64,000 nucleotides of DNA from Micromonospora sp. WMMD1102 (GCF_029626265.1 NZ_JARUBN010000001.1:5459001-5523000), one strand, 5' to 3'; counted from the stretch's first letter, positions 52,062 through 61,295 are shown. Notes: generated by a model from the sequence alone, not told the origin. Made by a program: numbers and translations.

Positions 52062-52357
52062 CCTGGCACCGTCGTGCAGTCGTTCGGATGCTCGGCCCGC
52101 AGCGCGCAGCGCCTGCCACCGGTGAGGAGCCGGTCGCAGTAGATGCGGTGCCGTACGCCCTGGTTGTCCTCCTCGGAGACGGTGGTCTCCGGCACGTCGA
52201 GCTGGGTGAGGAAGGCCAGCGACCGGCCGGCGGTGCGGGCGAAGCGCTTCGCCGCCTCCAGGCTGCTCGCGGTGAACGGCAGATGCAGGACGAATCTCGG
52301 CTGCTCGCCCGTCATCGGCCACCTGGCGGAAAACAAATCATGATCGACAATGGGCAC
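52058..52357 (-). CDS. Small conserved protein coupled to the zinc-finger gene
   Basis: 99 aa from GTG 52357, because AAAGGAG lies six bases upstream; ATG 52315 is internal. Pattern: RFVLHLPFTASSLEAAKRFA, FLTQLDVPETTVSEED, RHRIYCDRLLTGGRRCALRA. Three Cys occur in the C-terminal half. No family recognised. The stop overlaps the start of the 653-aa gene. Confidence 0.7.
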   Translation of the reverse strand: MPIVDHDLFSARWPMTGEQPRFVLHLPFTASSLEAAKRFARTAGRSLAFLTQLDVPETTVSEEDNQGVRHRIYCDRLLTGGRRCALRAEHPNDCTTVPG

Positions 52358-52606
52358 TGATGCTCCTTTCTTCGTTCCTGACACGAGCGCTTCGCGAAAT
52401 TGAGAGGGGCGGCCCGCCGGGAAGCCGATTCGGGTACGGGCCGCCCCTCGCGCACCTACCACCGCAGCCATTCGGCGAGTACGGCAGCAGGGCGTGCTGG
52501 ACTGAACGCGCTCTTCACCATGCCCACTCGGTTGGTGGGCCGACCGCGGTTCTGTGATGGTGCGGGGTCGCGGAGCTACGCGCGCGCGTGATAGACAACT
52601 CCGGTA

Positions 52607-52647
52607 AGTCGTGACGACTCAGCGGTCCAACCTGAAAAGACGACTCA
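52607..52647. promoter_or_regulatory. Candidate operator: palindrome plus repeated half-site
   Basis: AGTCGTGACGACT (52607-52619) is a perfect palindrome around one base, and ACGACTCA occurs twice (52614-52621 and 52640-52647), 26 bases apart. The site lies in the 402-base divergent region between the zinc-finger operon and the third XRE regulator, a natural position for autoregulation. A perfect GAGGAGGTGAT on the minus strand (52652-52662) is also here, but only a 9-codon frame follows it. Confidence 0.4.
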
Positions 52648-52759
52648 ATATCACCTCCTCTATGGACAGGTTGTCAGGGGCCGCCGGGCGGGAGTAACCC
52701 TTCCCGCTCGACCTTTCCGCGACTGTCCCCGCCCTCGTTCAGGCAGAGGAGAAAAGATC

Positions 52760-53632
52760 ATGGTGGTGACGCAACACCGGCCCTTCATCCGTACGCTCCG
52801 GGCACAGTGGCTCGGCCAGCGACTCCGGGACCTGCGCGAGCAGCGCGGCATGAGCCTGGAGCTGGTCGCCGAGCACCTGAACCGGGACCGGTCGGCGCTC
52901 GGCCGCTACGAGCGGGCCGAGTGGCCGATCCAGCGCCACGACGTGCTCGCCCTGCTCGACCTATACGGCTTCCACCGGGCCACCGAGCGCGCCGAGCTGC
53001 TCAACCTCGCCGACGAGGTGTGGCGCACCGACCGCTGGACCGACAACTACGGCGACCTGGTCGACGCCTCGTTCATCGACTTCCCGTGGCTGGAGTCCCG
53101 CGCCAACACCGTCTGCTCGTACCACGCGATGGTCATCCCAGGGCTCTTCCAACTACGGGAGTACGCGAGCCAGGTCATCAGGTGTGTTGAGGGTCCGAAC
53201 GCCACAGAGGCGAACATGGGCCGGTGGATAGAGTTACGGATGGAACGCCAGAGAGTGCTCGACGAGCCGGGCACGACGAAGTTTGAAACGATCATTGACG
53301 AGTCAGCCCTGCGCCGACAGATCGGGGGAAGCGCGCTTCTTCGGGCTCAGTTGATCCATCTCGACAAGATCAACCAACATAATCGGGTGGACATTCGCGT
53401 CCTACCGTCCAACACCTGGCTACATCCCGGGCTCGATGGATCGTTCTGGCTGTTCAGGATGCCCAAGCTCTATCCCGAAGTGGCGTACCTGGAGAGCCTG
53501 GCGGGCCAGATGTACTTTGAGTCGCCCAAAGCAGCGAAGTTCGTCAGCGCGTACGATCGCCTGCGGGAGGCCGCACTCGGCCCACGCGAGTCGGCCCATC
53601 TGATCAGGACGATCGCGGAGGATCTGGCATGA
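52760..53632 (+). CDS. XRE-family regulator with DUF5753 (Scr1-type)
   Basis: 290 aa; ATG after GAGGAGAAAAGATC. Helix-turn-helix at residues about 20-75 (LRDLREQRGMSLELVAEHLN, RDRSALGRYERAEWPI), then DUF5753 (MVIPGLFQLREYASQVIRC, IRVLPSNTWLHPGLDGSFWL). The stop overlaps the start of the DUF397 gene (ATGA), the canonical Scr1-type pair. Divergent from the zinc-finger operon. Confidence 0.92.
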   Translation: MVVTQHRPFIRTLRAQWLGQRLRDLREQRGMSLELVAEHLNRDRSALGRYERAEWPIQRHDVLALLDLYGFHRATERAELLNLADEVWRTDRWTDNYGDLVDASFIDFPWLESRANTVCSYHAMVIPGLFQLREYASQVIRCVEGPNATEANMGRWIELRMERQRVLDEPGTTKFETIIDESALRRQIGGSALLRAQLIHLDKINQHNRVDIRVLPSNTWLHPGLDGSFWLFRMPKLYPEVAYLESLAGQMYFESPKAAKFVSAYDRLREAALGPRESAHLIRTIAEDLA

Positions 53633-53853
53633 GTGACATTCCGCCGGCCGTGGCCTGGCACATCAGCACCCGCAGCGCCGACACAGGTGGTAGCTGCGTC
53701 GAAGCCGGCCCGGTGCTCGACGGCTCGGGACGCGTGGCGCTGCGGCACAGCAAGGCACCGGACGCGGCGACGATCGTCTACACCCGAGCCGAGTGGGACG
53801 CCTTCGTCGCCGGAGTCAAGGACGGCGAGTTCGACTTCGATGGCTCGGCCTGA
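53629..53853 (+). CDS. DUF397 domain protein
   Basis: 74 aa. Pattern VAWHISTRSADTGGSCVEAG, GRVALRHSKAPDAATIVY and TRAEWDAFVAGVKDGEFDF agrees with DUF397. Co-translated with the XRE-DUF5753 regulator through an ATGA overlap. Confidence 0.9.
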   Translation: MSDIPPAVAWHISTRSADTGGSCVEAGPVLDGSGRVALRHSKAPDAATIVYTRAEWDAFVAGVKDGEFDFDGSA

Positions 53854-53934
53854 TTTGCTCGGTGACCCCGGGTTCCACATAGTTCCGCCCGAGGCTCCGA
53901 GCTTCAATGGCGAACACAGCGCATGGGGGGCGAT

Positions 53935-54954
53935 TCAATCATATGGGTAGTAGTTTTTAACCCAAGACTTCTTCGTGCCATTCCATGCCACGAAATCCGG
54001 CTCCATCTCCTCCGCCTGCGGGGGCGTTGCCCAGCGGAAGGGCTCTTCCCGTGACCCAATTTCGTAGTTTTGAGATTTTCCATTAATGGAGGCCGTGACA
54101 ATAACGGAACCTTCATACATAAAGCCCATCGGCGATTCCACCAGGATACGAACCCCAGAGTGTCCCCCATCGCTAAGACTTATCGAGCCCGGCGGCATCG
54201 AGTACGGCCTACGACCAGTGGAAGAACCTGCCTCAAGCTCCTCAACGGTGGTCTTGCGCGTAAGCGTATCCACGGACACGTTGTAGAACTCGTTAGATCC
54301 ACCACCGAACAGACATTTGACAAGCGTGCCAGCCGAAGCCGGAAGCCTGCTGCGCTCAAATATCTTAGCCTCGACTTTCGAGATCACCACATTGTCGGCG
54401 TAGTTTCCCTCAAGCCCGAAGTCGATAACCGGATCAACCACATACAGTCGAGGAGTATGGGTAAGCCAATCGTCCCAATCGTCGCAGTCTGATGTCCGAA
54501 TCTCTCCGCGTCGAGGGGTGGGCACACGTTCGCGACTGCCATCGAACCATGCAAACAGCGTGTAGCCGAACTCGTAAGAGATCTTACCTATGGACTGCGG
54601 GGGCAGAAGTCCGCAGTTGTTCGTATTATTGTTACCCGGGCCATTCTGACAGACGATCCCGGGCAATGGCGCCGGAGTGACAGAAGGCGTCGGCGAGGCT
54701 AGTAGGTCTGCCATTGGGGCAGGCGACGTAGGCAACGGGGAGCTAGTTGGCGTCCGGACCATATCCTCCTTCGACGCCGCATCGCCGTCAGGCAGGGCAA
54801 CAACGGCGATGACCACTCCGACCACAGATACAATCGCTCCAGCCGCTTGCCACCAGGGCTCCTTGGCGATCTTCAATACCCTACTCCAGGCAGTCTTGCT
54901 ACCTCGGGTGGGTGCTGGACCTCTCCCGGATACGCGCGCTCTTCTACCGCTCAT
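53935..54954 (-). CDS. Membrane-anchored extracytoplasmic protein of unknown function
   Basis: 339 aa. Basic N-terminus, one membrane span (QAAGAIVSVVGVVIAVVALP, about residues 36-55), a Ser/Thr/Pro linker, then an outside domain of about 230 residues with CQNGPGNNNTNNCGLL, SDCDDWDDWLTHTPRLYVVD and a Cys in LVKCLFGGGSNEFYNVSV. The base composition is visibly less GC-rich than in neighbouring genes, suggesting recent acquisition. No family recognised. Confidence 0.7.
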   Translation of the reverse strand: MSGRRARVSGRGPAPTRGSKTAWSRVLKIAKEPWWQAAGAIVSVVGVVIAVVALPDGDAASKEDMVRTPTSSPLPTSPAPMADLLASPTPSVTPAPLPGIVCQNGPGNNNTNNCGLLPPQSIGKISYEFGYTLFAWFDGSRERVPTPRRGEIRTSDCDDWDDWLTHTPRLYVVDPVIDFGLEGNYADNVVISKVEAKIFERSRLPASAGTLVKCLFGGGSNEFYNVSVDTLTRKTTVEELEAGSSTGRRPYSMPPGSISLSDGGHSGVRILVESPMGFMYEGSVIVTASINGKSQNYEIGSREEPFRWATPPQAEEMEPDFVAWNGTKKSWVKNYYPYD

Positions 54955-55046
54955 ACCTGCCTCTCACGCAACTAATTCTGTAAGGCAATCGAAGGAACAA
55001 GCGAGCTTAGGACGTTAGGGGATACGGTAGAAGGGAAACCTCGATC

Positions 55047-55808
55047 TCAGTCGTCACATCCGTAACCGTCGCCGTCACGATCCAAGTCGTAGATGTCGTC
55101 ACCGATAACTCGAACCGGGCCGCTGACGTACGCCGGACCGTTGCCGCTACCGCCCGCGCAGTCCACATCGCTGGCGATCGGCACGCAGCCGCTGTAGTTC
55201 GGATCGCACCTCCGGGTCTCCTTGGTGCCGATCGCGACAACCCGCGTCACTGGCTTCTTGGTCACCACCTCGCTGACGAGCTGCTTGCTGGTCGGCACAC
55301 CGTTGACGTACGTCACCTCGTAGGTGAGTGTCTTCAAGCCTTTGGCTCCTGCCGTCCGAACCTTGCGCTTGCCCTTCGCGAGAGACGAGTCCCTGACGAT
55401 CCGCTCGCCAAAGGGGATGCTCCGAACTTCGGTTACCCGCCGCTTCTCGGTCGTCGGACTTGCCGAGGTCGGCACCGGACTCGGGACCGCCGGCATGTCG
55501 CTTGCCGCCGTAGGCGGCGACGACGTTGGCGCTGCCGAAGGAGTGGCGTGGGCCGCCGACGAGGTGTTCGGCGATCCGCCGTCGGGGTCAGCGGCGTTCC
55601 CGATCGCCGCCAGACCACCGCAGCAGAGCAGGAGCGAGAGCACCGGCCCACCAACGAACAGCGCGGCCTTCTGACCGGGGCCGAGGCCGCCGAGGAACCC
55701 AGCTCGCGATCGTCCCCCACCGGCCGAGGGCGCTCCGACGGCCGGACGGTTTGTTGGCTGCTGCGGTCCCTGCCGATATCCGGATGGTTCCTGCGCTTGA
55801 TAGGTCAC
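55047..55808 (-). CDS. Membrane-anchored protein with G5 and Excalibur-like domains
   Basis: 253 aa. A Gln/Pro/Gly-rich cytoplasmic part, one membrane span (ALFVGGPVLSLLLCCGGLAA), an Ala/Ser/Pro/Thr linker, a G5 domain at about 120-195 (VRSIPFGERIVRDSSLAKGK, YVNGVPTSKQLVSEVVTKKP), then a Cys-rich C-terminus CDPNYSGCVPIASDVDC ending in DLDRDGDGYGCDD, the Excalibur-type calcium-binding motif. G5 domains bind N-acetylglucosamine-containing polymers, so it is likely at the wall. No signal for a defence role apart from its position. Confidence 0.88.
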   Translation of the reverse strand: MTYQAQEPSGYRQGPQQPTNRPAVGAPSAGGGRSRAGFLGGLGPGQKAALFVGGPVLSLLLCCGGLAAIGNAADPDGGSPNTSSAAHATPSAAPTSSPPTAASDMPAVPSPVPTSASPTTEKRRVTEVRSIPFGERIVRDSSLAKGKRKVRTAGAKGLKTLTYEVTYVNGVPTSKQLVSEVVTKKPVTRVVAIGTKETRRCDPNYSGCVPIASDVDCAGGSGNGPAYVSGPVRVIGDDIYDLDRDGDGYGCDD

Positions 55809-56002
55809 CGCAGCAGTCTTGACCTGCCACTAGATCATCCACAGTGGTCGAGCGGTGACACTTTGTGAGACCGGTCGACGCCAGAGTCCCCCCGATGGGA
55901 TCCGCGAGTCGCCCGGGCGGCGGGTCAGCTCGACTTTCCGGCATAGCTATGAGCACCGAACGACCATGCAGCCAGGTGGAAACAGTTCGTCGCGGACGCC
56001 CG

Positions 56003-59000
56003 TCAGGACAGCTCCGGGACGCCTCGGAGCAGCGCCAACGCCGACCGATCCGAGCTGAGCTGAGCCAACTCTCCGTTGATGAAGTCGGTGAAGAACTCGG
56101 CCGGTGAGCCGGGAAACCCGGGGGCCTCTGCGGCGTACCACTGGTGCAGCCACGGCTCCAACTCGACCAAGCCCGCGAGCAGCGGCAACAACCGGTGCGC
56201 CGGCCATGCCGCCTGCGTCTTCCGGTCCAGGTAGAGCATCGCGAGCGCCTGCGCCTGCGCCAGACGGTCCCACCCGGCCCAGCCCAGCAACTCGCTGTCA
56301 TCGCCATCCCGCCCCACCTTCGGGTACGAAATGAACCGCTCCTTCGGCACGTCCAGCTTCCCCCGCGCCTCCCAGTACGACGGCCGTACGAAGTCCGCCG
56401 AGATGTACTTCGGCGGTACCGGAATCTCGACCTTCTCCCCCGCGTCCTCCCGGCGCTGCAACGCCCAGGTGCGCTCCCACTCGGCGCGCTTCCGTAGCCC
56501 GGCCGGCTTGTAGCGCTGCGCAGGCAGATAGGGCACGTGCTCGTCAGCGACCAGGCTGCCCAGCGCCTTCACCAGGTCGTAGTCGTCGCGCTCCATCCAC
56601 AGGTCGAGCACCGCCCGAAAGTCCTCGTCGTGTCGTACCCGATCAGCAAGCTGGGCCACGGACAGCGGCTCCGGCCGCAGTCCCCACAGCTCCGGTGCTT
56701 CGAGCTGGTCAAGCAGCCAGTCTTCTAGCGCGGCCTTCTGCATCTCGTTCCAGCTTTTGGTTGCCCACCGCCGCTTGCACTCGGGCCGCTCGAGCAGCCC
56801 GATGTGCCGATTCGAGCCGATCACCGCGATCCGGCGTTCCACCAACGCCCGGTAGTCCGCCGGCCAGTCGTCGCGTGGCTTCTCCATCGGCGTCGACCCG
56901 TGCCGGTTGAACCACTCGGTCTGCACCTTGTTGGCCGCCATCACGATTTCGAAGGCCCGCTCGCCTAGCCGCAACTCCGGCGGGTCCGGATGCGTCAACT
57001 CCTCGTCGATCAGCCCGTAGAGCCGGTAGACCTCCCAGTCCAACTCCTCCTGCCGCGCGATCATCTGCGCCCGGATCGAGTCGTACTCTGCCTTGGCCTC
57101 CGCGAATCGCTGCCGACTTGGCACCCCCGAAGCGGCTACCGCCGCCGGGGCCACCGCGCCAAGCCGCTGCGCCAACCCATCCAAATCCCGCGCCAACTCC
57201 AACGGGTACACCTGCGGCAGCGAAAACTGCTCCAGCTTCGTCCCAGTGAACTCGTACCGCTCATACCAAGGTTCTGGACTTAGTCGATTGCCGCCCCCGC
57301 TAGAGTTCGCAGTCCCTCCCTTGGGCTGGCTCACCTGCTTGAGCCAGAAGCAGGCCGTCGAACTGTTCAGCACGCCCAGCAGCCGCAGGTGATCGTCCTC
57401 TGTCGCACCCTCCGGCAACTTGATCACCGGAGCTGACCTATTAAATACCTTCCCACCCCGGCCTAAAACGAAGTGGTTATGCGTAGCCACGAATGCAAAG
57501 GAAACCGACATCGGAGTTCGGTACCGGGACGGCACCCATCGGTACCATGTCCACCATGGCTCGCCCGAATCGGCCCGAGTTTCACCACCGAACCCCGTTG
57601 TCGAGCCCAACACTCGGCGACATGTCCAAAGATGTCGCCCCCACGCAGAGCTAGGATCGTACTCAACGACCTCCTGGCTTGCATCATACGGAGTCAACGC
57701 CTCAATCTGGCAGTGTTCACCCCAATCGCGCACTACTTCGCCAATAACGAGTGGACGGCTCATTGTGCGATCAATGGATTGGCGACGAAACCATCCGGGA
57801 GACGCGAAGAAGGCGTCATCCTGACCCGGAAAGCTTGCGAATCCAATTTGACCATTAAGATACCGATGGAGCGCTTCCCTGCCGTCTTCGATAGTCGCCA
57901 TCAACGCTCCGGCGCCGCCACCGCTGAGGCTCCAGGGATGGGTAGCGAGTTGAGCGCGCTCGAAGTCGACAATGCTCACCCACTCCGATTCTGCGCCAGG
58001 CTGATCGACAAGGTCGATAATGGAGCCCCAAACCTTGCCCTCGGAGGCCAACTCCGGGGTGGTTGGCTCGCCTCGAACGCCAAGGACGGCCCGGATGGGG
58101 CCACTGTAGCGAGGACTTGGAAATCGGTTTGATCCGATCAGAATCACTGTCGGAGTGCCATGGCCCGGAATGTATGCGCCGGACGCATCGATCACCTCGG
58201 TCAGTTCGACCTGGCCCGCGAAGAACTCATTGATGATCTTTCTACCAAACTCTCGCTTCATGAAAGCGTTACCGGTGATCTGGCCGACGTGGCCAGCGCC
58301 GTGGCCATCGTGGTCGCCCCGCTTCGCCAACGCAAAGAACCGCTGCGCGAACGGCACGGTGAGGGCGTACTTACCCGAGCATGCGTCGTACAGCCTGCGG
58401 TAGAGCTGATTCCGGGCAGCGTCGGCAACGACGATGTAAGGCGGATTGCCCACCACTACGGTGTACTGACCTGGCCGCAGATAGTCCGCGAGCAGATCTC
58501 CGTCTTCACTCTCGTATGCGAAGACCGGGCGGTCTTCGAGCAGTGCCAACATGTCGCCTTGGGCGCGGGAGGTCTCGCCCCACGGCAGCAGGGAGTCTCC
58601 GGTGGCCACCCGGATCTGCCAGGCCGGCGTACGCTCCAAACTCGGCACGCCGCGCAGCTTCATCCCCGCCACCAGCAGCCGGAACCGGGCGATCGCCACC
58701 GCGAACGGGTTAATGTCCACTCCGGTCACCTGGCCGAGCGCCCGTTCGACCAACACCCCGATGTCAGTTGCCGGCTCCCGCTCCTGCCACTTCCGCACCA
58801 GCCGGTGGAAGGCCCCGAGCAGGAAGTGCCCCGACCCACAGGTCGGGTCGATCACGCTGGTGGCCGGCAGGCCGAACTCCTTCACCGCCGGCTCGAACGT
58901 CCGGTCGAGGATGAACTCCTCCACGAACTCCGGCGTCTGCAACAGCGCGTACGTCTTCTTCGCGTGCGCCGACAGGTCCTGATAGAGATCGCCGAGAAAC

Positions 59001-59554
59001 CGGGTGTTCAGCTCTGGATCGCGCAGTGAGGTCCGGCCGGCGCCTCGTCGGAAAAAGTCGCTCAGCTCTTCGGCCGCCGGACCGGAGATCGGGAACCGCC
59101 ACACTGGGTTGTGCTGGTCGAAGATCTTCCCGGTGGCCCGCAGTCCGCGCAGATAGCCGAACGCCTCCCGCAGCCACTCCCGGTCGTTGTGCCGCGGGTT
59201 CGCGATCAGATGCGCCTGCCGGTGCTGCATCGCCCGCTCGGCCAAGGCCGCCGGCTCCGCGCCACCGATCCACAGCCCGTTGACCAGCTCGTTGTCCTCG
59301 CAGAATCGCACGAACACGCAACCGAGTACCCAGGCCACGGCCGCCTGGTCGAGGATGTCCTCCAGCCAGGTTTCGAAGCTGGCGGCGACGCGCTCGGCGG
59401 TCTTCGCCTGCGCGTACTCCTGACGCAGTTCGGCCCGCAGCGCCGGCTCGTCCGCGACCTGCCCGCGCAGGTCGTTGACCAGCGATCCGACCTGCCGGCG
59501 CAGGTCGTCCGTCAGGTCTTTGACCCGGTCCTGAAGGGCCTTCAGCTCGATCAC
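56003..59554 (-). CDS. pglX: BREX-2 system adenine-specific DNA methyltransferase PglX
   Basis: 1183 aa from GTG 59554, seven bases after AGGA. SAM-binding motif I VIDPTCGSGHFLLGAF (residues 234-249) and catalytic NPPYIVV (370-376) are intact. The target-recognition part follows (about 400-720), with a long C-terminal helical region. Length and arrangement agree with BREX-2 PglX. It ends a four-gene minus-strand operon, 34 bases after the DUF262 gene. The target-recognition section (about 57400-58350) is less GC-rich than the flanks, as if exchanged horizontally. PglW, its usual operon partner in the Streptomyces Pgl system, is not in this window. Confidence 0.9.
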   Translation of the reverse strand: MIELKALQDRVKDLTDDLRRQVGSLVNDLRGQVADEPALRAELRQEYAQAKTAERVAASFETWLEDILDQAAVAWVLGCVFVRFCEDNELVNGLWIGGAEPAALAERAMQHRQAHLIANPRHNDREWLREAFGYLRGLRATGKIFDQHNPVWRFPISGPAAEELSDFFRRGAGRTSLRDPELNTRFLGDLYQDLSAHAKKTYALLQTPEFVEEFILDRTFEPAVKEFGLPATSVIDPTCGSGHFLLGAFHRLVRKWQEREPATDIGVLVERALGQVTGVDINPFAVAIARFRLLVAGMKLRGVPSLERTPAWQIRVATGDSLLPWGETSRAQGDMLALLEDRPVFAYESEDGDLLADYLRPGQYTVVVGNPPYIVVADAARNQLYRRLYDACSGKYALTVPFAQRFFALAKRGDHDGHGAGHVGQITGNAFMKREFGRKIINEFFAGQVELTEVIDASGAYIPGHGTPTVILIGSNRFPSPRYSGPIRAVLGVRGEPTTPELASEGKVWGSIIDLVDQPGAESEWVSIVDFERAQLATHPWSLSGGGAGALMATIEDGREALHRYLNGQIGFASFPGQDDAFFASPGWFRRQSIDRTMSRPLVIGEVVRDWGEHCQIEALTPYDASQEVVEYDPSSAWGRHLWTCRRVLGSTTGFGGETRADSGEPWWTWYRWVPSRYRTPMSVSFAFVATHNHFVLGRGGKVFNRSAPVIKLPEGATEDDHLRLLGVLNSSTACFWLKQVSQPKGGTANSSGGGNRLSPEPWYERYEFTGTKLEQFSLPQVYPLELARDLDGLAQRLGAVAPAAVAASGVPSRQRFAEAKAEYDSIRAQMIARQEELDWEVYRLYGLIDEELTHPDPPELRLGERAFEIVMAANKVQTEWFNRHGSTPMEKPRDDWPADYRALVERRIAVIGSNRHIGLLERPECKRRWATKSWNEMQKAALEDWLLDQLEAPELWGLRPEPLSVAQLADRVRHDEDFRAVLDLWMERDDYDLVKALGSLVADEHVPYLPAQRYKPAGLRKRAEWERTWALQRREDAGEKVEIPVPPKYISADFVRPSYWEARGKLDVPKERFISYPKVGRDGDDSELLGWAGWDRLAQAQALAMLYLDRKTQAAWPAHRLLPLLAGLVELEPWLHQWYAAEAPGFPGSPAEFFTDFINGELAQLSSDRSALALLRGVPELS

Positions 59555-59588
59555 ACGCAGATCCTACGGTCCGCTCTCACGCTTTCCC

Positions 59589-61283
59589 CTACTCTGAGTC
59601 GTCGTCGGCGACGCCTTCCAGCCGATCGCCGAGCTGCACCCCGATCTGGGCGGCGAAGTTCCGCAGCCGACCCTCCAGCAGGACCATCCGGTCGTCGATG
59701 AAGAGGTCACCTCGGCCGTCGCGCAACCGATACCAGGCGGACGCCGGGATGCCGTGGCTCTCCAGGATCTCCCGCCCGAGGATTTCGCCACCGAAGAGGC
59801 CGCTGCCCCCGATGTCCAGCTCCAGCAGCGAGTCCTTGACCCCGCGCCCCGCGACGGTCGGGAGGACAAGTCGATTCGCCGGCCGGGACAGCCGATCGGC
59901 CCCGCTGGTCACCACCGGCCGGTACGCCTGGCTCGCCCCCGCCGCCAACCGGTCCAGCACGTCGAACTCCTGGCCGAAAACATCGCGGCGTTTCCGCCAC
60001 TCCATCGCCTCCCAGGCGACATAGGCGAGGGTGCGGGCGCTGTTGAAGTTGAACGCGTCCGGCATCGGCTGCACCTCGTCCGGATCAAGGGTGAGCTTGC
60101 CGTGCCCGGCGGCGAACTCGCGCATCTCCCGCAGCGCCGTCCGCAGCGTGGTCGAGTTGGCTCCGGCGAACGAACCGGCCCAGGAGGTCACCCAGAACCA
60201 GCGTCGCAGCTCGAAGAACTGCTCCTCGTTCATACCCCGGCTGTGGTGGAAGAACTTGACCAGCACCACCAGCTGGTGCGCGTACGGGATGAGTCGGGCC
60301 AGCGGCATCCCGGCCTTGCGGAGGAAATCGACGGCCGAGTGGACAGCGTGTTCGGCGTCTGGGACCGCGTCGACCAGCTTGTCCTGGAGTCGCCGCGCGA
60401 CCGCCTCCCAGCGCGGGGTCATCACGTCCGGCTCGTCGGCCACCGCCAGCACCGACCGGAAGACCGCCAGCCGGGGCAGTTCGCCGAAGCCGCTACTCGC
60501 CACCGACTCCACGATGTCGTCGATCCGCTGCGCCAACGTCCGCTGGCCCGGCCGGTGGGTCAGCGCGGAGACCATCTGGTCGGCGTCCATCCGGACGCCC
60601 TTGCGGTTGAGCCGGGTGTAGACCTCGACCGCCTGGTCCAGGTCACCACCCTGCAACCGGATGAGCGTCAGCTTGCAGTTCTTGAGCCGGTTGGCGACCC
60701 GGTCCGCCTCCCGGATGAGCCGCTCGACCCGCTCCCGATCCCGCCCGGCCCGCAGTTCAAGGTTGCGGGAGAAGTTGAGGAAGTCGAGGGTGCTGGCCAC
60801 TGCACGCACCGGCATGAAGTTGTCCGGCGGAGGCTTCGGCGGGGTGCCGCCGCCCTTGTGGTGCCGATAGCGCTCCGAGTCGACCTTCGGCGTCAGGTCC
60901 CGGTAGATCCGCCATTTCCATTCCCGCTGGTCGTCGGCCTTCGGCGGCCGGCCCAGCCGGCGCAGCACCCCGAAGAGGGTGGAGAGCCGCTGGTGCCCGT
61001 CCAGGATGTACGACACCGCCCGCCCGGCCGGCGCGTCCGGCACCTCCACCTCGCCGATGTTGTCGAGTGAAGGCACCGGGGTGGTGGTCTCCCAGAGCAG
61101 GATGCTGCCGATCGGATAACCGCGTTCGATGCTGTCGAAGAGTTCGAGCATCTGCTCCGGGCGCCACACGAAGGGTCGCTGAAACTGCGGCACCCGGATC
61201 GCACCTGTGGCAATGTCCTCCAGCACGTTGTCGAGATGGACGACGACGGGCTCCAGCCGGCTCTCGCCCCGGTCGCTCAGCAT
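59589..61283 (-). CDS. DUF262 (GmrSD/ParB-like) domain protein
   Basis: 564 aa. The N-terminal DUF262 domain is complete: VPQFQRPFVWRPEQMLELFD, IERGYPIGSILLWE and YILDGHQRLSTLFGVLRRL, where DGHQR (95-99) replaces the more usual DGQQR. The middle (YTRLNRKGVRMDADQMVSAL) also follows the family, and the C-terminal 150 residues resemble the DUF1524-side region but without an obvious HNH signature (I see DRLSRPANRLVLPTV and GIPASAW). DUF262 proteins act in type IV restriction of modified DNA and in phosphorothioate-linked defence. It lies 12 bases after the TOPRIM gene. Confidence 0.85.
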   Translation of the reverse strand: MLSDRGESRLEPVVVHLDNVLEDIATGAIRVPQFQRPFVWRPEQMLELFDSIERGYPIGSILLWETTTPVPSLDNIGEVEVPDAPAGRAVSYILDGHQRLSTLFGVLRRLGRPPKADDQREWKWRIYRDLTPKVDSERYRHHKGGGTPPKPPPDNFMPVRAVASTLDFLNFSRNLELRAGRDRERVERLIREADRVANRLKNCKLTLIRLQGGDLDQAVEVYTRLNRKGVRMDADQMVSALTHRPGQRTLAQRIDDIVESVASSGFGELPRLAVFRSVLAVADEPDVMTPRWEAVARRLQDKLVDAVPDAEHAVHSAVDFLRKAGMPLARLIPYAHQLVVLVKFFHHSRGMNEEQFFELRRWFWVTSWAGSFAGANSTTLRTALREMREFAAGHGKLTLDPDEVQPMPDAFNFNSARTLAYVAWEAMEWRKRRDVFGQEFDVLDRLAAGASQAYRPVVTSGADRLSRPANRLVLPTVAGRGVKDSLLELDIGGSGLFGGEILGREILESHGIPASAWYRLRDGRGDLFIDDRMVLLEGRLRNFAAQIGVQLGDRLEGVADDDSE

Positions 61284-61295
61284 GACGTCAGTGTC

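Noticed and set aside
52567..52662. Perfect Shine-Dalgarno GAGGAGGTGAT on the minus strand followed by a 9-codon TTG frame, as a possible leader peptide
   Set aside because: The frame is very short, uses a rare start and has no recognisable attenuator structure; left as part of the regulatory region.
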